Shown here one piece after another: positions 57,411-64,000 of a DNA stretch of 64,000 nucleotides (position 1 is its first letter; every line of letters starts with the position of its first letter). The notes beneath the pieces are model-generated. The model did not search any database. It saw only the letters and a list, made by a program, of their open reading frames with translations, and was not told where the DNA came from. The stretch is from Deltaproteobacteria bacterium. Its GTDB lineage: Bacteria > Desulfobacterota > Desulfuromonadia > Geobacterales > Geobacteraceae. Both the position numbers and the translations under genes were made by a program. The DNA lies in contig JAJZUQ010000002.1 of the NCBI GenBank assembly GCA_021848385.1, positions 62,001 through 126,000 on the forward strand. Direction: 5' to 3'.

Positions 57411-57440
57411 CAATTAGAGCAGCTTTTCACACCTTGTCAA
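57411..57440 (-). promoter_or_regulatory. Sigma-70-type promoter of the small coiled-coil gene
   Basis: The minus strand has a perfect TTGACA, 18 bases, TAATTG, about 38 bases before the start codon. Confidence 0.55.
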
Positions 57441-57450
57441 CCGGGAGAAT

Positions 57451-57478
57451 AGTGCGCCGGAGTTTCCCCCGGCGCACT
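57451..57478 (-). terminator. Hairpin after the porin gene
   Basis: A perfect 10-pair stem (agtgcgccgg / ccggcgcact) with an eight-base loop lies 12 bases past the porin stop. The T run is weak (attctccc), so it may be a rho-assisted terminator or an mRNA 3' protector. Confidence 0.65.
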
Positions 57479-57490
57479 GCCAACCGTCAC

Positions 57491-58897
57491 TTAAAAGGCG
57501 TAGTTAACCTGCAGTTTGGTGGTGTAGGGATTGACCGGCCAGGAGCCGCTCGTAGGCTTGTAGTAGTCGCCGAGGACCATGTAGGCAGCCTGAACACTGG
57601 TGGTCAGGTTGTCGTACAGTTTGTAACCGATCTCGGTGTTGATCTCGGTGCCAAGATAGTCGCCTTTGTGTGTGCCAGTAGTGTCCCTGGCAATAGCACC
57701 AAAGCCCACGTTGCTGTTCACGAAGAACTTGTTGATGGCCAGATCATAACCGAGGTAACCACCGAGGAGACCTTGACTAGCGTTGTTCAGGTCCATCACG
57801 ACAGCCCGGTCGGAGGTCATGTTGTACTTGTTGCGGAGCATGAGCTGCATCTCGCCAGCATAGAAGGCATGGCCCGGAGTATCCGTGCTGCGTTCGTTGA
57901 TGGTCTGGAAGTCGTTGCGGGTGCTCGTATTGTTGTCCCTGTTGCCGGAGATGTAGAGGGCGTTGGCGCGTAGGGTGCCGGGACCCAGTTTCGCCTTTGC
58001 TCCCACGTTGGCGGCAAGAGAGCTCACCTTCTGTGCATTGCCTGGGAACAAGGTATCTCCGAGTTTGCCGGCCTGGTAGATGACGAAACCGTCGATGGTG
58101 ACAGGCCCGGCCAGCGCTTCGGCGTTCACGCCGAACATGTTGATGGCGGTGCGATCCTGGGTCTGGCGAAGCACATCGCTGTAAAGGAGGTAATAGTCAG
58201 CCCCTACCTTGAAATTCTTGGTAACATTGACCTTGGCGTTCAGGTTGACCAGATCGCGGGTCAGGTAGCCAGGGGTAGAATTCTGAATCGTGCTACCGGC
58301 AACAGTGGTAGCGGAGGGAACCCCCAGATAACTATTCGTAGCGGGAGCACTGCCGGTCGTGGCATCGTCAAACCGGAAGTAGGCACCACCGAGAGAACCG
58401 AAGCCCATCTTGGCCTTGGCAACCAAACCGGCAGCGTCATTGTTGAAGATGATTCCCTTATAGCCGTCGTCAAAGCCCTGGATACCGAGCTTCACGTTGA
58501 GCGGGGTGGAGGGGATATTGAAGTCCAGATAAATGTTCTTGGTTTCCAGGTTGGTCTGGTCGGCACCGATGCCACCGCCGTTGTTCCGAGTGGTACCATT
58601 GGAGTTATAGGAGTTGTCACCCCAGCGGGAATCGAATTCAAAGTGGGTGATCAGTTTCAGGTCGTCATTCGCCTTGGCAATGTACATGAGGCGTGCCCGC
58701 TGCTCGATGTAATTGCTCGTGGGAGAACTGACGCTCGGTGTAGTTTTCCCGACTAATCCATTGTCGAAATTGTCGATGATCCCCCGCACCCGGAACAGGC
58801 CGTGGAACTCGTTTTCAAACGCCAGCGCAGGCACCGCCGTTGCGACGGTCAGGGCTGATACTGCGGCGACAGCCAAAAGTCTCTTTTTCATGCTCAT
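57491..58897 (-). CDS. ompJ: Outer-membrane porin, OmpJ-like
   Basis: A 468-residue protein with a signal peptide (MKKRLLAVAAVSALTVATAV, PALAFE) and a beta-barrel of alternating aromatic and polar strands (FHGLFRVRGIIDNFDN, DLKLITHFEFDSRWGD), ending in the aromatic LQVNYAF that signals outer-membrane insertion. Geobacter sulfurreducens encodes its abundant porin OmpJ close to a methylmalonyl-CoA mutase gene and hisZ-purA; the same surroundings here support ompJ, but this is recall, not a search. ATG 58897 has ggagg six bases upstream. The leader (58898-59367) is long and structured, see findings. Confidence 0.78.
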   Translation of the reverse strand: MSMKKRLLAVAAVSALTVATAVPALAFENEFHGLFRVRGIIDNFDNGLVGKTTPSVSSPTSNYIEQRARLMYIAKANDDLKLITHFEFDSRWGDNSYNSNGTTRNNGGGIGADQTNLETKNIYLDFNIPSTPLNVKLGIQGFDDGYKGIIFNNDAAGLVAKAKMGFGSLGGAYFRFDDATTGSAPATNSYLGVPSATTVAGSTIQNSTPGYLTRDLVNLNAKVNVTKNFKVGADYYLLYSDVLRQTQDRTAINMFGVNAEALAGPVTIDGFVIYQAGKLGDTLFPGNAQKVSSLAANVGAKAKLGPGTLRANALYISGNRDNNTSTRNDFQTINERSTDTPGHAFYAGEMQLMLRNKYNMTSDRAVVMDLNNASQGLLGGYLGYDLAINKFFVNSNVGFGAIARDTTGTHKGDYLGTEINTEIGYKLYDNLTTSVQAAYMVLGDYYKPTSGSWPVNPYTTKLQVNYAF

Positions 58898-59036
58898 TTG
58901 TTACCTCCTTCGTTGTTGATTAAGAATCAAAATTAAAATCCATCACATTCTGCAGTCTGCTGCTTCCAACCTTAGGGATACCACCACCTTTCACAAGAGA
59001 GTGCCGATATGCTCGGGTACGTTTAAATCCCCCTCC

Positions 59037-59089
59037 AAAAGAAAAGCCCCGCTCCGCTCCCCGACATTACGGGCAGACGAAACAGGGCT
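59037..59089 (-). terminator. Terminator-like hairpin inside the porin leader (candidate attenuator)
   Basis: The minus strand makes a hairpin with outer arms agccc/gggct, an inner gcccg...cgggg pair, and G-U-rich pairing in between, followed by ttttctttt. It lies between the promoter at 59374 and the porin start. A rival pairing joins CGGGCA at 59184-59189 to TGCCCG at 59070-59075, which would open the hairpin. Confidence 0.6.
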
Positions 59090-59213
59090 CTGAACAATGC
59101 TGTCCCGCAGGACGCAAGACATTGGTCTTCCCGTTACACTTCTGTTGGCTAGTGTTCATGCGTGTAAGGTTCATTATTATCCTTGCCCGATGAAGCTGCA
59201 CTAATATAAACCC

Positions 59214-59334
59214 TTGATTACCGGATGTCAACAGTTGCAAGCGTCCAGCGACGCCTGAACCTGGCCACCATCCCACGGTTAGTCGTGGGAAAGCCCAACC
59301 ATCAGGTCTTTGACTCAACCGGTAGCCACATCAA
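59214..59334 (-). ncRNA. Candidate structured leader RNA upstream of the porin gene
   Basis: On the minus strand the 121 bases fold into nested helices: 59330-59334 with 59214-59218 (ttgat/atcaa), 59319-59323 with 59220-59224 (accgg/ccggt), 59310-59314 with 59227-59231 (gtcaa/ttgac), then a junction with two arms: one of cctga/tcagg plus tgg/cca capped by tcccacg/cgtggga, and a short gcgtc/gacgc hairpin. It matches no riboswitch consensus I know (not GEMM, TPP, cobalamin, SAM, Moco). The same bases on the plus strand could be an IS200/IS605-type end. No coding frame is convincing. Confidence 0.5.
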
Positions 59335-59373
59335 AAAATATCAACGCAAACGATGTTTTAAAATTTATGAAAC

Positions 59374-59401
59374 AATATAATTATATTCAAACCAAAGTCA
59401 A
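59374..59401 (-). promoter_or_regulatory. Sigma-70-type promoter of the porin transcript
   Basis: The minus strand has TTGACT, 16 bases, TATATT in AT-rich DNA. A second possible pair, TTGAAT, 17 bases, TAAATT, lies at 59362-59390. Either would start the transcript just before the folded element, giving a leader of about 460-470 bases. Confidence 0.6.
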
Positions 59402-59500
59402 GGAAAAATCGTCGACATTTATCCGGCAACGTAAAGATATTTCCGATTAGACGGGTAGTTACACATCTGCCCGCACCTTGCAACACTGATTCTATCGCAG

Positions 59501-59564
59501 CTAACCCCTCTAAATCTCCCCTTATCTAAGGGGGGACTGCGGGGAGGGTTAGATTTAGAGGTTA
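59501..59564. repeat. Palindromic repeat downstream of mce
   Basis: Outer arms aacccctctaaatct and agatttagaggtt enclose an inner ccccttatctaagggg. It lies eight bases past the epimerase stop. A related element is at 60103-60184. Confidence 0.8.
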
Positions 59565-59571
59565 CATGGTG

Positions 59572-59991
59572 CTAGACCCTAATTCTGTGCCCCGACCGGC
59601 ATAGTTCAGTAAGAACACCGTTACTGCTTTTGGGATGAATGAAGGCAATCCGGGCACCGTGGGCTCCATTACGGGGGACGGCATCGATCATGCGGGCGCC
59701 ATCCTGCACGAGCTTTTCAATGGCAGCCTCGATGTCCTCTACTTCGTAGGCGATATGGTGGATTCCTGGACCGTTCTTTACAAGAAACCCGGCAATTGGG
59801 CTGTCATCCCCCGTCGGCTCCAGAAGTTCGATCTTCGATTCACCAATCTGGAAAAAGGCAACCCGGACCTTCTGCTCTGCCACCTCCTCGATGCCTTCGA
59901 GGCTCATGCCAAGGCTGTTCCGGTAAAAAGGGATCGCCTCGTCGAGAGACCGGACCGCAATGCCGATGTGATTTATTTTTTCAAGCACCAT
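59572..59991 (-). CDS. mce: Methylmalonyl-CoA epimerase
   Basis: The enzyme interconverts (R)- and (S)-methylmalonyl-CoA, linking carboxylation to the mutase. The 139-residue vicinal-oxygen-chelate protein has KINHIGIAVRSLDEAIPFYR at the start (first metal His), KVRVAFFQIGESKIELLEPT, GPGIHHIAYEVEDIEAAIEK (second His) and GARIAFIHPKSSNGVLTELC with the metal-binding Glu. ATG 59991 has gagg upstream; the longer frame from 60054 lacks support. It is flanked on both sides by palindromic repeats and follows the mutase gene. Confidence 0.94.
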   Translation of the reverse strand: MVLEKINHIGIAVRSLDEAIPFYRNSLGMSLEGIEEVAEQKVRVAFFQIGESKIELLEPTGDDSPIAGFLVKNGPGIHHIAYEVEDIEAAIEKLVQDGARMIDAVPRNGAHGARIAFIHPKSSNGVLTELCRSGHRIRV

Positions 59992-60102
59992 GAACCTCGT
60001 TTCCAGGACGTTGATTGCTTCAACCGTGTTTACAGGACGGTCTGCATGCTGCAACTATTCCGCTTGTAGACTGGTACTCTGTAATTTTTGTTTCTTCATG
60101 CA

Positions 60103-60184
60103 TAACCCCTCTAAATCTCCCCTTAACTAATGGGAGACTTCAAGGCTTCCCCCCTTAGATAAGGGGGGACTGAGGGGGGTTAGA
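60103..60184. repeat. Palindromic repeat between the mutase and mce genes
   Basis: The unit begins aacccctctaaatctcccctt and ends ccccccttagataaggggggactgaggggggttag; it shares both its start and its ggggggactg core with the element at 59501-59564, plus an extra 20 bases in the middle. Confidence 0.78.
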
Positions 60185-60196
60185 TGCCAGATGGCG

Positions 60197-61849
<1,653 letters not shown>

Positions 61850-61872
61850 AAGTTCACTCTCCATATGCAGAT

Positions 61873-61900
61873 GTAGGGGCGACCTTCCAGTCGCCCCTAC
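61873..61900. repeat. Palindromic hairpin (gtaggggcgac...gtcgcccctac) before the mutase gene
   Basis: A perfect 11-base stem with a six-base loop lies 24 bases upstream of the mutase start codon, between it and the carboxylase stop. It shares its gtaggggc arms with the element at 28539. Confidence 0.85.
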
Positions 61901-61929
61901 GTAGTATCGCTTCATTTCAGCGCTAACGG

Positions 61930-64000
61930 CTAGAGTACCGCCTTAAGATACTCCATGGTCCGCTCCCGCTTTGCCTTTTCAATCAGCTTGGGATCCACCT
62001 CAACGAATTTCTCATCAGGCGTTATCTTGAAGAGCGGCTGACCTTTATGCACGATGGTCCCGTCTCCGCCTTCGATCAGTATCTTGTCGATGGTGCCGGA
62101 GAAGGGCGCCCGGATGGTGTTGAACATCTTCATGACTTCAATGATGTACAGGGGCTGATCCTTCTCGAAGTGCATCCCTTCGCTGACAAAGGCAGGGAGC
62201 CCCGGTGCCTCCTGGGCATAGTACATCCCGCCGCAGACCGCAACGATTTCGTCGGCCTTGGTGGCCGGTGGCGGCACCAGGATTTTTTTCATCCGGGCCT
62301 GGAGGTCGAGGTCGGTGAGATAATCGGGGATCACTACTTCCATGTCATCCTGTACGCACATATCCCAGAAGTTGGTGTTGCCGCCAATCAGGAACAGCAT
62401 GCCAAGCAGTTCCAGTCCACACTCGTAACCATAATGGGCCGAACGAATCCGGTCCCACGTCTCGGCATCAAACCCTCCCTGCGGCTTTTCCTTGTTCAAT
62501 ACATCATTGAGCTTGAAGTACTCCTCCCGCTCGAAACCGAATTTTTCCCGCAGGGTGCGGTAGAAATGCAGCGACTGCTGGAGCAGTTCATTGTCATGAT
62601 CCCAGATAATCTCCGCTGCCGGCTTATGAGGGCGATAGCTCATGTGCATGTACTCGTAGGTCTCGTTCAACACGCCGAGCGGGTTACGCAGCCAGATTAC
62701 CTTTCCCTTGTCGATGCGGAAATTCTTGGTGTTCATGGAAAGCCAGCCGGAGAGTAGATGGGGATCATCCAGCAGGCGTGCCATGGGACGGGTAAGCAGG
62801 GTCCCTTTGCGATCCAGGATGGCCGAAATGTTTTTCAGTTCCCTGGCACACATGTCCGGTTGGCCGGCATACTGCTCAGTAACCATTTTGGCGTAGTGTT
62901 TTTTCATCTGGATGAAGGCGTAGACAACATCCAGCCTGTTTGCCTCTTCCTTGAGGGTGCCCACCAGGGTCAGATACGGGACCACGAAACGGGTGGTGGG
63001 CTTGGCATTGACATTGCGCCCCAGGAACCAGTTGACCAGACCATAGTGGAACTCCAGGTTGGTGGCCAGGGAACTCCCCCGCAGGGTGGTGCTGCGCAGC
63101 ACTTCGGAAAGACGCTCGTAGCTGCGCAGGCGGTCCTCCCCCTTGGTGAGCAGCAGGGCGATATTGGAGTCATAGGCGCCGGCCACCTTGTACTTCACGA
63201 ACAGGCCGGTGTCGGGATTCAGCATGCTGATTCCCTGGTCGTCCCGCACCTCGCCCTTGATCGGCTTGGACCAGTAACGGACCATACCGCCGGCATGGGG
63301 GGAAAGGGAAGCATCGGTTGCGTTCAGGCGGGCCTCAACCGAGGCGTTGAAACGGACAACCCTCTCCGGCTTGGGCAGACGCTGTTTGTGGCGCGCCAGG
63401 AGGGCCATGGCCTCGACCAGGGACTCGACGGTGAAGAAATCGTTCTTGTCCTTCGGGTTGGTGAACTTGAGGGAGTAACAGAGTTCGGTCACCCGGTGCT
63501 CCACCTGGATCCTGGTGTTGACCTCCATGAAGTAGTGGCGGTCACGGTCCACGATGCACTCGAAGGTTGAGGCGGAATCCAGCCCGACCGCCTCACCGAA
63601 ACGGGCAGACTCTTCTTCCATTCGTCTGAGGACCTTCAGGTCGCTTTCGAGGGCCTTGACCTCTTCCTTCCTGCCGGCGGCTTTGGCTTTTTCGATGGCG
63701 GCCAGCAGCCCTTCCTGGGTGACAGAGACCTCAAGCAGCTTCTGCTCGTGCATCTGGAGTGAGCAGTCGCGCCCCCCCAGGGAAATGCACCACTCACCGT
63801 TCCCCAGGAGCTGGATCTCGTTATGGCGGGTCTGCTCGATGTTCAGCTCGATCAGGACGTTTTTGTTGTCGCCAACCCCGTTGGCTTTTACCTCGTTAAG
63901 GACCTCACGCACAAGGGTCGGAGCTTCGGCGGCCGCCTTGGCGATCATTTTCTCGTCGGCATTCTTGGCAGCCAGAAGCGACGCCCCCAGAATACGCTGT
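61930..64000 (-). CDS. Biotin-dependent acyl-CoA carboxylase, biotin carboxylase plus biotin carrier, partial
   Basis: The frame is open at the window edge, giving the last 690 residues of a larger protein. It shows the ATP-grasp end of biotin carboxylase ([32 protein letters not shown]), its C-terminal domain ([40 protein letters not shown]), a long middle part not assigned to a known domain, and a C-terminal biotinyl domain with the site [18 protein letters not shown]. The canonical EAMKM is EVMKM here. It probably makes methylmalonyl-CoA or acts on a related acyl-CoA; the substrate cannot be told. It is upstream of the mutase. Confidence 0.85.
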   Translation of the reverse strand, partial: QRILGASLLAAKNADEKMIAKAAAEAPTLVREVLNEVKANGVGDNKNVLIELNIEQTRHNEIQLLGNGEWCISLGGRDCSLQMHEQKLLEVSVTQEGLLAAIEKAKAAGRKEEVKALESDLKVLRRMEEESARFGEAVGLDSASTFECIVDRDRHYFMEVNTRIQVEHRVTELCYSLKFTNPKDKNDFFTVESLVEAMALLARHKQRLPKPERVVRFNASVEARLNATDASLSPHAGGMVRYWSKPIKGEVRDDQGISMLNPDTGLFVKYKVAGAYDSNIALLLTKGEDRLRSYERLSEVLRSTTLRGSSLATNLEFHYGLVNWFLGRNVNAKPTTRFVVPYLTLVGTLKEEANRLDVVYAFIQMKKHYAKMVTEQYAGQPDMCARELKNISAILDRKGTLLTRPMARLLDDPHLLSGWLSMNTKNFRIDKGKVIWLRNPLGVLNETYEYMHMSYRPHKPAAEIIWDHDNELLQQSLHFYRTLREKFGFEREEYFKLNDVLNKEKPQGGFDAETWDRIRSAHYGYECGLELLGMLFLIGGNTNFWDMCVQDDMEVVIPDYLTDLDLQARMKKILVPPPATKADEIVAVCGGMYYAQEAPGLPAFVSEGMHFEKDQPLYIIEVMKMFNTIRAPFSGTIDKILIEGGDGTIVHKGQPLFKITPDEKFVEVDPKLIEKAKRERTMEYLKAVL

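Noticed and set aside
59067..59318. 83-codon minus-strand frame in the porin leader
   Set aside because: It runs through the folded element and terminator, has no ribosome site and no family-like sequence.
59214..59334. c-di-GMP (GEMM), TPP, cobalamin, SAM or molybdenum-cofactor riboswitch
   Set aside because: Their conserved core sequences were looked for and are absent; the fold does not match.

Overview
The window is high-GC bacterial DNA and reads as a chromosomal segment of a Geobacter-type deltaproteobacterium (Desulfuromonadia). The evidence is gene content and order: futalosine-route menaquinone genes, a deltaproteobacterial type II secretion operon ending in gspN, many chemotaxis and two-component genes, a gammaproteobacterial-unlike hisZ-purA pair, an OmpJ-like porin and a split methylmalonyl-CoA mutase. 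Species cannot be fixed from the sequence alone. No CRISPR array, prophage, rRNA or intact transposase was seen.

Layout. 1-3.7 kb (+): end of proA, then nadD-rsfS-rlmH-gpmI, overlapping or closely packed. 3.8-8.1 kb (-): a DksA/TraR-type zinc-finger protein, rimO, yajQ and a tandem pair of LolA-like proteins. 8.2-17.5 kb (-): lon-thiL followed by a compact chemotaxis cluster (cheR, mcp, cheW, cheY, cheA, cheC, cheD). 17.7-22.1 kb: a secreted TPR protein with a very basic tail, an RlpA-like protein, and mqnB-mqnD. 22.2-33.8 kb (+): type II secretion genes gspC-D-E-F-G-H-I-J-K-L-M-N. 33.9-41.7 kb (-): a long methyl-accepting protein, two single-domain response regulators, a sigma-54 activator, a membrane PAS histidine kinase, and a receiver protein fused to a kinase dimerisation domain with no ATPase. 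42.4-45.6 kb (+): a polar amino-acid ABC transporter. 45.7-52.5 kb: an M48 protease, a small membrane protein, a DEAD-box helicase, a cysteine-rich PAS kinase with an OB-fold periplasmic protein, a hydrolase remnant, and tRNA-Lys/tRNA-Glu. 52.6-64 kb (-): hisZ-purA, a periplasmic propeller-like protein, a small coiled-coil protein, the porin with a long structured leader, methylmalonyl-CoA epimerase, methylmalonyl-CoA mutase and a biotin-dependent carboxylase running off the window end.

How they work together. NadD, MqnB/MqnD and ThiL make NAD, menaquinone and thiamine cofactors. The carboxylase-mutase-epimerase block belongs to propionyl/methylmalonyl-CoA chemistry. The Che block and the second signalling block are two separate sensory modules. 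The Gsp operon would export folded proteins across the outer membrane, and it needs a prepilin peptidase encoded elsewhere.

The most unusual signals are these. The roughly 470-nt leader of the porin gene combines a promoter, a 121-nt multi-helix fold and an intrinsic terminator that can be countered by an alternative pairing; the same stretch could instead be a relic of an IS200/IS605-type end. The receiver-HisKA protein lacks an ATPase. The sigma-54 activator has GAFTDA in place of GAFTGA. The large chemoreceptor has matching 28-residue repeats in both signalling arms. Several families of small palindromic or tandem repeats lie between genes.
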